Origin: Narthecium ossifragum
Lineage: Eukaryota; Streptophyta; Magnoliopsida; Dioscoreales; Nartheciaceae
Direction of reading: 5' to 3'
Length of the DNA: 64,000 nt
Assembly: GCA_963920575.1 (NCBI GenBank)
Contig: OY986963.1
Location: 7,168,896-7,232,895 of the forward strand
Below are positions 54,033 to 64,000 of the stretch, one piece after another. Both the position numbers and the translations under genes were made by a program. A model generated the notes under the pieces. The model had not been told where the DNA came from, ran no database searches, and saw nothing but the letters and a program-made list of their open reading frames with translations. How positions within the stretch are numbered: position 1 is the stretch's first letter; each line of letters begins with the position of its first letter.

Positions 54033-55099
54033 TGATGGTCCAAGAGGGGGGGGTGAATTGGACTCTTTTGCGAAAATACAATAGATGAAAACCAAGTTAA
54101 AATGCTAGAAGACTAGTATGCTTGTTTAGATATGAAAACTATAAGTAAAGCATGTAATGAAGGATGAGAGAAAGAGTTAGGAGACTTGCACCAGATTTTA
54201 TAGTGGTTCGGCAAACCTTGCCTACGTCCACTCTCTCAAGGCTCTCCTTGAGGTTCCACTACTTGTAATCTTCCCTTACAAGTTTTTCCACCAAGCTTCC
54301 GGGTGCTTGGTAACCTTACAAATCCTCCAACAACTGCTGGAGCTCCCCCTCAAGCTTACGGGTGCTTGAGAACCTTACAAATCACCCCAAGCTCTCTCTT
54401 GGATATTTCTCTCAAAGTCTACTTCACACTTGAAGTAGTTTTACAAAGGTCAAAGCTCTCAAAAGAAAATTAAAACTTGTTACAATGTAAACTAATATCT
54501 CCCTTAGTCTTCCCCAAGTTTCCTGCATCTTCTCATATATAGTTGAGCTTTAGGGCCTCAAAAAATAGCTTCCAACGGCTATTTTCAGTTTCTGCAACGG
54601 CTCTTTAACGGCTAGTTTTTGGGCTCACGGTCGATCCATGCATCGTCCATCACGCCTCACAGTCGACCGTCGTATCGTCCGTCACATCGTCCGTCATGCT
54701 CTGTCAAGAAAAAGGCTTCCCACGGTCGATGCACCGATCGACCGTCACACCTTATTTTTCTTCAAAACAACTCACGGTCGATCCACGGATCGACCGTCAC
54801 ACCTCAGTCGCATCTCACGGATGCATCCGCGCATCATCTGTGAGCTCCACGGATGCATCCGCGCATCATCCGTGAGCTCCATGGATGCATCCGCGCATCA
54901 TCCGTGAACTCCCTGGATGCATCCATGCATCATCCGTCAACTCCCCGGATGTATCCATGCATCATCCGTCAACCCAATAATATCTCAAATATGAAAGTTA
55001 AAGCTTGTTATCAACATATATTTTATCACATATATATTTAAACATTTAAGAACATATTGGCATCATCAAAACATAATCAAAACGTCATTAGGGCTAACA
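54033..55099 (+). mobile_element. Solo LTR (family C), nested
   Basis: Termini are TGATGGTCCAAGAGGGGGG and GGGCTAACA. The target duplication TCAAG is exact (54028-54032 and 55100-55104). The opening sequence, continuing GTGAATTGGACT, is a form I know from plant LTR retrotransposons. It carries a long palindrome cluster (54627-54980). Confidence 0.9.
54627..54980. repeat. Palindrome cluster changing from CGGTCGATC to CGGATGCATCCG
   Basis: The left half has ACGGTCGATC / GATCGACCGT units like the family A LTRs. The right half has five tandem units of about 34 bases, each CTC plus GGATGCATCC plus GCATCATCCGT, with spreading point changes. Confidence 0.9.
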
Positions 55100-55141
55100 T
55101 CAAGGCACTGACAGTAACCACCCCTATCTTCCTCTCCTCCT

Positions 55142-56769
55142 TGACACGCCTTGAAAAGTGTCGTGGTCTTAACAAGAACGCCAAAATTAGAAATTTATAA
55201 TCCGAATCACTAACTAACTACTTTATGGGTAGATAGCAATGAGTCCGAGTCGGTCCACAGGGAAAAGAAGTGTTAAGTATAATTACCTCGTATAGTTTTA
55301 AATCAAAAGATTGAAAAAGGAAATGATTTTTGGTTTTTAAACTACTCTTAACTCAGATTAAACTCAACTAAATAATAATAGGATAAATGGCCAAGAGATT
55401 TCTAATCAGTAATAAAGAACTAACTAGGTCTTCCTAGGATAAAAGCAATTCAAAAGGTGTTAATGGTTTTAACAAGTCGATAGGTGAATGGCTAGAACCG
55501 CTACCGCTCAACAAAGATTCGTAAGAAGTCTTCATCGGAACGAAGATCAAATCAGCGGATAATTGGTATGAGAATAATCAAAGTGGTTCTAGCACTTTGA
55601 GATCGCCTAATCAATAAAGATAAAGAACGAATTGTAGGTTATAATCATATGTCTTAATGGTTCTAGCATTAAGGTAGTGGTTCTAGCACACCTACAATCA
55701 TAATCTAGGGTTTAGAATCCAATCCAAAGATCTAACATGGTTCTAGCATGAAAGCATCTTGAACAAGTCCTAATCCTAGCCTGTAACATGCAATGCTCAA
55801 AACCAGTGATCGTAATCTCAGCATAACTTTTACATCCGAACTCGAAACAAGGTGATTCAAGATTCGGTGGAAAGCTAAGGAAGAGATCTACGACTTTTAT
55901 GTTTTGAGTTTTCACAGAATCTAGCTGTATACCCACGAAAAAACCGAGATAAGACAGACCGAATCTAGGGCACAGAGAACAAACAATTCATTCACCATAA
56001 TAAATATTACCAATAGATATATAAAATCTGAAATCTATCCATTAAACCATCATAAAGTACATGCTCTAATCCATAGGAAAAACCTAGAAAGATTCTCTAT
56101 TACATCATAGAAATCCCTAGGCTAGAGATTAGTTACTCATCTTAGGAAGGAGATCCGTCGATGAAGGTTGTCGCCGCGCTCCACCCATGGATCTTCCACC
56201 AAAGATTTAACCTAATTTGTGAAAAAGAAACTAAGAGAAACCCTAAGAGATGACGAAAATTCGGCCATGGAAGGCTGCCAAAACGCCCCCAAAGAAGGCT
56301 ATTTATAGCCTAAGACAAACCCTAACTCGGATTAGTTAATTTCCTTTTATTTTTCCCGCAGCGCCCAAGGAGATCGATCTCCTTTGGGATGAGATCGATC
56401 TGGTTTTCCGTAACTGCTTCTTCTGCACCTCTGTACTAAAAATAGCATATCTTCTTTTAGGAAACTCCAAATCACGAACCGTAAAAAGTTCTGGAATCTA
56501 GACTTCAAGAGCTTTCCAACCATATATAGCACATCATCTGGTTCTTCCTGAGCAGGTACAGTTTTGATGTCAAAGATGGTCCATCTTTGCTCCTTTGCTC
56601 TTTTGCTCCTAGCAGGTTCTTTATTTGTTCGTTTTAGCACCAAACTTGATCTAATCTTCATTGAGGGTCCTTATGCCTGAAATGGGGAAAAGACAATCAA
56701 AATAGCATTGTTCGGAGACTAACGAGACCTAGTTAAAAGGGTGATTTGTGCACTTTTCACGTCTTATCA
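55142..56769 (-). mobile_element. Solo LTR, family B (copy B3)
   Basis: On this strand it runs TGACACGCCTTGAAAAG to CACGTCTTATCA. The target duplication CTCCT is exact (55137-55141 and 56770-56774). It is 1628 bp, one base different from copy B4 and closely similar over its length. It has CTAGAAC-loop hairpins at 55578-55600 and 55653-55673, and AGATCGATCT palindromes at 56367-56403. Confidence 0.95.
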
Positions 56770-56831
56770 CTCCTCCTTCTTCATTCTCCTCTCCCAGCCC
56801 TCTCACCGATCTACCATTTTTCCAAGCCCCC

Positions 56832-57656
56832 TGTCGCGCCCCGACCCGCGGACGCCAAACCGGGCCGGGACACGAGGGGGAAGAACCTACAACTACTAGC
56901 CTCAACTGGCGGAAACAGTTGAGACTAACGCACAGCTGGTAGAAACAGCTGACAACAAGCACAAGGCGGAAGCAAACTCAACAACATCTATTACACACGG
57001 ATATCCATCGAAATCAAAACCGGATTCAAACCCTCATAGCAAGCCGGAGTTTTGAGTAGGATCCCTACCTCCACAGAGCTGCTTCGATCCACGAAGCCTA
57101 ACCTAGGATCTTCCTCACGCCGTCAAGGTTCCAACGAGCCTTCAAGCTCCAAGAACGGTGGCCGGAGGAGGGAGAACAGAGGAGGAAAGGGGGAGCTGCC
57201 GGAACAGGGGAAGAAAACAGAGCCGGGAGGAAGAAGAGGGAAGAAGCGAAAGAAAGGAAGGAGGAGGGGAAGGGGATAAGGCCGAGGAAAGCCGGCGAAG
57301 GCGGGGGAAAGGCGAAGGAGGGGAGCAAAAGTCTCCCCTCCCCTGACAGGGGAAGCGACGGCCATCGCCGTGGCCGTCCTTCGAACGCCACCGCCAACGA
57401 CTTCCAGGCACAGAGAGATCGATCTCCATGCCATGCAGATCGATCTCCATTGCCCAGAACGGCAACCTTGGGCTGAGACTCAAGCCCAAGCCCAGAACTT
57501 CCGGTCCCGGGTCCACCTAATCATTCTAAACAAACACAAGCACCAAACAAGGTCTGTGTGTGCACACCCAGTGTGAAACGACCGCCAAGGAGCAATTTCC
57601 CAAATTGCCCTTGGGTCAACAACAAGCCAAAGGAAAAAGAGGGGCGGGTCCTCACA
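56832..57656 (-). mobile_element. Family A solo LTR (copy A3), internally deleted
   Basis: It has the family A termini TGTCGCGCCCCGACCC and GGTCCTCACA, but is only 825 bp against 2.4-2.7 kb in other copies. CCCCC on both sides (56827-56831 and 57657-57661) is consistent with a target duplication, though low in complexity. GAGATCGATCTC palindromes lie at 57414-57452. Confidence 0.85.
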
Positions 57657-57684
57657 CCCCCTCTCGCCGGAAACGCAGGAACCT

Positions 57685-60357
57685 TGTGAGGACCCGTACC
57701 TCCAACCTGGTCCGACCGCGTTAGGTCGAGGTTCTGGGTTTGTGGTTTGGCTCGGTTGGCCTTGGGATGCGATCGGTTGATCGCATCGCTGTTTTTTACC
57801 CCAGTTGCATTTTGGTAAATATGCTCCCTGGTGGTCAGTTTCACACCCGCGTTGCACACATGGCCTTTGATTGATGTATGTGTTTGATTAGGACCTTTAG
57901 GGCACTTCCGATCGGAAGATCGGAGCTCGATCGGTCGGACTCGTGAGCGAGTCAGTGGGTTTTGACCCGTTGGATTGATCCGGCCCGTTAACGGCCTGTT
58001 GGTGGGGGCAGTTGGAGCAGTTGAGCTCCACCTTACCCCCCCTTCTTCTCCTCCTCCTTTCTCCTGGTTTCTTTTCTTTCGTCCTGCCGTTCTTCTTCTT
58101 CTTCTCTCCAACCGGCTGGGAGCTAGGGCATCGGCATGCGGCTTCCACGGAGCGGATCTTCGCGGCTCGACTGGCTGGACGCGTTGAGGAGCTTCCCTGC
58201 TTGCCCAGGTAGGTGTTTCTACCTCGATCCTTGGATCGGGTTCTCCTAGGATAGGTTTATTGTACTTTCGCTGTAGGAATACTTGTTAGAATGCTATGTA
58301 GCTCTTTGTGCATGTAGTGTGGATGCTTTGAAGTATTCCTACCTCGCGATTTCCGTATTCTAACGGCTGGTTTTCCGTATTATTGCCGTTTCGTCGATTT
58401 TCGCCATTTTGACCTAGATAGGAGATTTATCCGTCAAAAGTGTGATTTCTTTGCACCATTGGTTTCCCCATCATTAATTATACATGCATGCAAAGTTTCA
58501 ATGATTTCCAACAAGTTTTGATACTTAAAATCTAAGAAAATGGATTTCTGGCACTGTTCTGATGAACTGTGCCTGAGGCTCGACGGTCGATCGGTGCATC
58601 GACCGTCAAGTACTGATTTGCTCTTTTTGGGTCTGACAGTCGACCGTCGCATCGACCGTCGGGCTCTGTCGGGATTTTGGCTTCCTACAGTCGATGGATC
58701 GATCGACCGTGGTTGTACCTTTGTTTTCATCCTGCTTCACGGTCGACCGTTGGATCGACCGTCGCATCGTCCGTGAGGCTCTGTCTCGTTTTGGGCTCCC
58801 GACGGTCGATGGCCCGATCGACCGTCGCCCATGTGGTTTCCTCGTTTTGGCCTCACGGTCGATCGGTGGATCGACCGTGACATCGTCCGTGGCCTCACGG
58901 TCGAGCGGAGGATCGACCGTGACATCGTCCGTGGGCCCTTGAATGTGGTTTTCTGGCTTTTCTTGGATGGATTTGATTTGGGGTTAGTATCTAAACATGC
59001 TGGGAAGCATGTACATGGATTCGATGAGGTTTTCAAATGATTTCTATCGAGTTTGAGGATCGAATCGAGTATCTTCCCTTTTCTGACGAATCTATGGTTT
59101 GATCGCATTTAATATGTGTTTGATAAGTAGTTAAATGCTATATTGGTTTGCTTAACCATTAGTTGGCCATGAGTGCTAGCTAATGAGGAATTGTGGAACC
59201 TTAGTCTCTTGCCGGCGAGTGGCGAGGGCTATTGTATAAATGTGGCCAGTTACCTGCGGGGTAACTGTGGAACCTTAGTCTGTCAGGTGCAAGAGGGCAC
59301 TGAAGACTATTGTATATCTGTGTTTAATGCTTTGCTCAGATGTTTGGTTGGTTAGCGTAGATTATATGCATTTTGAGGCCCTTGCTATGCTTACCCCTTT
59401 GGCTAGCTGTCAGCTATGCTTAGCCATGTATGATTAATGACATCTTGTTGCATGTTTATATCTTGTTATCTGTGCATGAGCATTGGATGCATCTTGATTG
59501 CATTAGAGGCATCTGAGGTTAGGCGGACAATGGGTTGATCGCCGATCCGAGGCTCTCGGGTAGCTCGGATCTAGCCATTAGGACCGCGGCTGGGTAGTCA
59601 GGATTAGGGTGTGATTGTATAATCTGAATCTCGGATGATGTTGAGGATTCACGCTAGTTGACTCTGATCAGTGTTTGATGTTTATAGGTCGTGTTGTCTT
59701 CCAAATCCAAGTGCTAAGGATGGATGTTGATGTGTCCCCGACGTGTTTCCCCAAGGCTTGGTATTCCAGCTTGGGTAATGGTGATCCTGCTTGTTACTGT
59801 TCCTTGGCCTCCTGCTAACTTGTTCAGGAGAGAGGTTTCATGACAGGAGCCCTTGGGACATCAACTGGGTTATGGGACCCGTGGCATCCATTAGACTTAG
59901 GCTGGGAGACAGCACTGTTGTTGTTTTCCTCCCTTCAGTGTGTCGTAGAGTAGAACCCTACTGAGCTTATCGCTCACTTCTACCCGGGTTGCGTTTGCAG
60001 GTGCAGGCGCCAGTTCTTCTTCAGTAGAGCCGGCGGATCAGCTTTGGTGGCGCGACTACATCCAGAGGTGCTTGAGGTTGCTGGAGGATCGATTTGTTGT
60101 ACTTTGGCTGTTTTGTAAATTATGTATATTCGAGGAACTTTGAGATTATTGTATAATATTCTTTCATTGCAAGATTTGTATCAAATATTGAATCAGTACA
60201 ACATGATGTTATGTAAATTGAATTTCTGTTTCACCTCTGGAATACTTCGTTTAAGTTTTTCTTTAATTTCGCATTGTATCGCGCCATTTGGAGATGAATA
60301 GTGTAGGTTTCCCCTCACACCCCGTCCTGGATGGGTTTTCTGGGTCGGGGTGTGACA
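57685..60357 (+). mobile_element. Family A solo LTR (copy A4)
   Basis: It runs from TGTGAGGACCCG to CGGGGTGTGACA, 2673 bp, and aligns throughout with copy A2 at 40050. Flanks AACCT and AACCC match at four of five bases. The palindrome cluster at 58579-58932 corresponds in position to that of A2. The GTGGAACCTTAG two-unit repeat is at 59191 and 59268. Confidence 0.88.
58579..58932. repeat. Palindrome cluster in LTR copy A4
   Basis: Same CGGTCGATC/GATCGACCG architecture as 40881-41263, with one fewer unit. Several arms carry matched or single changes, for example CGGTCGAGC opposite GATCGACCG. Confidence 0.9.
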
Positions 60358-60597
60358 AACCCTTCTTCCAATGAAAGAATATTATACATTAATCTCAGAA
60401 GTCCTCGAAATGTACATAATTTACAAAACTGCCAAAGTACAACAAATGTTATGTAAATTGAATTTCTGTTTCACCTCTGTAATACTTTGTTTAAGTTTTT
60501 CTTTAATTCCGCATTGTATCGCGTCAGCTGGAGATGAATAGTGTAGGTTTCCCCTCACGCCTCGGCTCGGATGGGTTTTCTGGGTCGGGGTGTGACA
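60358..60597. mobile_element. Rearranged family A LTR end pieces
   Basis: 60358 to about 60443 is an inverted piece of the LTR 3' region (the AGAATATTATACATTAATCTC strand). From about 60444 the same region runs in direct orientation to the terminal GGGGTGTGACA at 60597. The two halves are a broken LTR joined by an inversion. Confidence 0.75.
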
Positions 60598-61018
60598 CTC
60601 TCCCTCTTCGATCTACCTTCCCGTCGGACATTGCCTCCCCTCCGTCCTCTTCGCCCCGAGCTCATCACAACTGGCACTTCTCGCCATCACCATCCACACG
60701 CGCCCCTGCCTCCCAGCCGCTCCACCAACAGCACCACCCCCCTATCTCCTTCTGGCACTCACCTTGTCTCTGTCCCCAGCCAATTAGTTCTCTTCCCTCG
60801 CACTCCCTCGGACTTTCCTTCATATCTCTGTCCTCGACCTTGTCTAAGTCCCCGTACATCCTCCTTCCCGTCGTCGTCCTCTATAGCTCGCGGCCTCTCC
60901 TTGCCGACGGCACCTCCACTCCTTCCCATCGCCGTCCTCGACCTCCCTGAGGTCACCTCATCGCCAACGACGAACCTCACCGACCACGAAGCCCCACCGC
61001 CGTCCACGACCACGACCC
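60598..61018. other. GC-rich DNA, no supported gene
   Basis: Pro/Ser-rich frames are open on both strands but show no domain and no codon bias that I trust. It continues at 62648 after removal of LTR copy B4. Confidence 0.45.
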
Positions 61019-62647
61019 TGATAACGCGTGAAAAGTGCACAAATCGCCCTTTTAACTAGGTCTTGTTAGTCTCTGAGCAATGCTATTTTGATTGTATTTT
61101 CCCCATTTCAGGATTAAGGACCCTCAGCGAATATTAGATCAAGTTTGGTGCTAAAACGAATAAATAAAGAACTCGCTAGGAGCAAATGAGCAAAGGAGCA
61201 AAGATGGGTCATCTTTGACACCAAAATTGTACCTTCTCAGAACTAACCAGATGATGTGCTATACATGGTTGGAAAGCTCTTGAAGTCTAGATTCCAGAAT
61301 TTTTTACGGTTCGTGATTTGGAGTTTCCTAGAGGAAGATATGTTATTTTTAGTACAGAGGTGCAGAAGAAGCTTCGGAAAAAGAAGATCGATCCGACACC
61401 AAAGAAGATCGATCTCTTTTGGCGCTGCGGGGAAAATAAAAGGAAATTGACTAATCCGAGTTAAGGTTTGTCTTAGGCTATAAATAGCCTTCTTTGGGGG
61501 CGTTTTGGCAGCCTTTCATGGCCGAATTTTTTTCATCTCTTAGGGTTTCTCTTAGTTTATTTTTCACAAATTAAGTTAGATCTTTGGTGGAAGATCCATG
61601 GGTGGAGCGCGGCGACAACCTTCATCGACGGATCTCCTTCCTAAGATGAGTAACTAATCTCTAGCCTAGGGATTTCTATGATGTATTAGAGAATCTTTCT
61701 AGGGACTTTCATGGATCTGAGCATGTATTCTTTTAATGGTTTTTAATGGAATAATCTTTTATTGTCATATCTTATTGGTGTTTATTTATTATGGTGAATG
61801 AATTGTATGCTCTTTATGCCCTAGAATTTGGCCTGTCTTTCCTCGGTTTTTCCGTGGTTGTACAGCCGGAATCTTTGAAAACTCAAAACACAAAAGTTGT
61901 AGATCTCTTCAGCTTTCCACCAAATCTTGAATTATCTCATTTCGAGGTCGGATGTGAAAGTTACGCAGAGATTACGATCGCTGGTTTTAAGTATTGCATG
62001 TTCGAGGCTAGGATTAGGACTTTTCCAAGATGCTTTCATACTAGAACCATGTTAGATCTTAGGATTGGATTCTAAACCCTAGATTATGATTGTAGGAGTG
62101 CTAGAACCACTACCTTAATGCTAGAACCATTAAGACATATGATTATAACCTACAATTCGTTCTTTATCTTTATTGATTAAGCGATTTCAAAGTGCTAGAA
62201 CCACTTTGATTATTCTCATACCAATTATCCGCTGATTTGATCTTAGTTCCGACGTAGACTTCTAATGAATCTATGTTGAGTGATAGTGGACCTAGCCGAT
62301 CTTTTATCAACCTTAGAAAATCATCTAGAACTTATGGAATTGCTCTTGTCCTATGATTGCCTAGATGGCTCTCGATTACGGATTAGAAATTCTAGCCTTT
62401 TCTCCTATTGTTATTCCCCCGATTTAGTTTGATTCAAGTTAAAAGTAGTTCAAAGACCAACTATCATTCATCTTCCTTAACTTTTGATTTAGAACTATGC
62501 ACGGTAATTAGACTTAATTCTGTTTTCCCTGTGGACCGACTCGGACTCATTGCTATCTACCCATAAAGTAGTTAGTTAGTGATTCGGATTATAAATTTCT
62601 AATTTTGACGTTCTTGTTAAGACTACGACACTTTTAAAGGCATGTCA
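61019..62647 (+). mobile_element. Solo LTR, family B (copy B4)
   Basis: It runs TGATAACGCGTGAAAAG to TTAAAGGCATGTCA, 1629 bp. The target duplication GACCC is exact (61014-61018 and 62648-62652). CTAGAAC-loop hairpins are at 62114-62134 and 62187-62209, and an outer stem (62089-62096 with 62149-62156) encloses two of them. The palindrome pair at 61383-61423 is AGATCGATC-type. Confidence 0.95.
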
Positions 62648-63125
62648 GACCCCCACTATCGTCCTAGCTCTCCATCTCCCCTAAGGCCAACAATCTCGAA
62701 GCCCAGCATTAGATTCGACGATGCCCACCAACGCCATCGATGCCGCTCAACGCCGCCGCTCAGTCGCCCTGCCTCGCCGAGGTCTCTACGAGCTCCATCA
62801 CCCCTCTCGAATCCGGCGGCGCCACCGCTTGATTTCCATGTCTCTAGCCTCCCCGACACTATTGAACACTGGATCCGTGAACCCCTTGCCGCTACAACTC
62901 TCTTCCGACCGTTTCCTGGCCAGATCTGCCCGTCGCCGCCGACCGCTACCTCCTCCCTCATGAGATGCGATGGGTTAACCCGATCCGTTTAATAAACGGG
63001 TTAGACAGTTCGGGTCAGGTTGACCCATTTATTAAACAGGTTGGGTTCGGTTTGGACATATAGGTCAAGATACATTGTCTCGACCACTCGAACCCGACCC
63101 GTGAACCCGAAGTGCCACCCCTATT
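62648..63125. other. GC-rich DNA ending in a hAT-like terminus
   Basis: A GC-rich stretch is followed by repeated GGGTTCGGGT / AACCCG blocks and by GTGCCACCCCTA, which looks like the right end of a hAT element. I could not identify the left end or a target duplication. Confidence 0.4.
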
Positions 63126-63445
63126 TCACAAGGACTAGTTTTGATTTTTTTTTTTCTAACACACTCGAAAGGAGCTAATTCTCATAAGTATAGAAAAAAA
63201 AACTTGCTTTTATGGAAGTTCCGTATTGCATGGAAATTATTGCCTTTTATTTTTAAAAATGTAGAATCAACATTGACTAGATTGATAACAATGTAAGAGT
63301 GTAGATATGATTCTTGGTTGGGTGCCACATATCTTAATGTTGTTTTAGAGTTATGGCGGGTTATTGGGAGGTTTTTGAAATTTTCTATTGTTCCTATTCG
63401 GAGTTAAATGCTAAAGTCGATGCAGTTGCCCCTTCGATTCGAGTC

Positions 63446-63606
63446 TAAGTCTCGTTTGGTTGTAGGATAGGCTATTCCGAATTTAGAGAAAATAAAAATT
63501 AATATGCTAGGATAATTAGTGAAATAGAGTTATTGAGGATGTGGTGTTTGGTAGAAAAGTAGGGATAGGGATTGGTATCCCACACCAATCCCGTAACCAA
63601 ACACGG
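63446..63606. mobile_element. Probable Harbinger-like MITE
   Basis: Ends GTCTCGTTTGGTTGTAGGAT and CCGTAACCAAACACGGC are imperfect inverted repeats about 160 bp apart, with AT-rich DNA between. I could not fix the 3-bp target duplication. Confidence 0.5.
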
Positions 63607-63919
63607 CAGTGTCACAACCAATGTCGGTTATAGCTGATTTCAGCTTAACTGTTAAAAAAAAACAATATAAGAGCTAATTTGTGGAATTCCCAAGAAATAA
63701 CATGCTCTATTGTTCTATTAGCATATCAAATTATGGACTTAAAATATGTATTTTTCATTTCTGTCTTCAACCAAGGGAGAAAGAGAGAAAAAAGGTAGAT
63801 TAAAGGATCGATTGGAAAATTATAGAGGTAAATTTACTCATTAACACATGAATAAAGTTTTGTGTATATGACCACGTTATCGGTAATGAAGTATCGATGG
63901 ATTAGATCAATCAATCAGT

Positions 63920-63966
63920 ACCTCACTACCGATCCGATCATTGATACATTTAATCGGTAGTGAGGT
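63920..63966. repeat. Perfect 14-bp inverted repeat
   Basis: ACCTCACTACCGAT (63920-63933) and ATCGGTAGTGAGGT (63953-63966) flank a 19-base loop. ATCGGTA-type words recur from 63873 to the end of the window, so this is probably the edge of a DNA transposon that continues outside. Confidence 0.75.
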
Positions 63967-64000
63967 TCCGACTGAGTGACCTATTCCATCGGTACCGATT

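Larger units (their letters stand above)
52759..55113 (-). mobile_element. Probable solo LTR (family D), host of a nested LTR
   Basis: It runs TGTCACCGGGTTACGC to AGGCACTGACA. Flanks GTAGC (52754-52758) and GTAAC (55114-55118) agree at four of five bases. Without the nested LTR and its duplication it is about 1.28 kb. It contains a TGCGCC/GGCGCG-rich stretch (53640-54020) with no gene. The call is weaker than the other LTRs because the target duplication is imperfect and no second copy is in the window. Confidence 0.6.

Noticed and set aside
52568..55126. A hAT element with ends TAAAAGTGG and CCACCCCTA enclosing LTRs C and D
   Set aside because: Ends match only loosely and the 8-bp flanks (ATTGACGG, TCTTCCTC) do not agree.

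Overview
This is a window of flowering-plant nuclear DNA. The coding genes carry GT-AG introns, and the protein families are plant ones: an LRR receptor kinase, FAR1-type MULE transposases, a Ty1/copia pol and plant-type LINEs. The style of the elements and of the receptor kinase would fit a monocot, but I cannot name the species. About 80% of the window is transposon-derived. I see no rRNA, tRNA or CRISPR. One run of exactly 200 N (20731-20930) is an assembly gap.

Three host genes look intact. (1) 364-2447, minus strand: a six-exon DHH/DHHA1 phosphoesterase of 336 aa. (2) 21941-25262, plus strand: a two-exon, 1077-aa LRR receptor kinase of the MIK2-like class, with an altered DFG motif (DFR). 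(3) 48734-52237, minus strand: an intronless 1167-aa DEAD-box helicase orthologous to Arabidopsis RH42 / yeast Prp5 / human DDX46, a branch-site spliceosomal ATPase.

The rest, left to right. 3.0-7.07 kb is a dead LINE. 7.07-9.52 kb is a solo LTR. 10.45-19 kb holds broken 3' ends of receptor-kinase paralogues, cut by a Pack-MULE carrying glucosyltransferase and desaturase fragments, by a copia remnant with a nested solo LTR, and by a LINE fragment. 19.46-20.73 kb is another LTR running into the gap. 27.27-29.14 kb is a LINE 3' half with a long open frame. Two autonomous-type MULEs follow almost back to back: 29.14-36.63 kb (transposase plus a GRF zinc-finger gene, each transcribed inward from a long TIR) and 36.78-46.36 kb (FAR1-type pseudogene split by a gypsy remnant, which itself holds a hAT element). 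After the helicase gene, 52.7-62.7 kb is a stack of solo LTRs.

I find no complete LTR retrotransposon. Instead there are six LTRs with exact 5-bp target duplications and two with one mismatch. Two structures inside these LTRs have no explanation I know of: short hairpins with a constant CTAGAAC loop and stems that differ but stay self-complementary, and clusters of family-specific palindromes built around GATC, present in LTR families that otherwise look unrelated.
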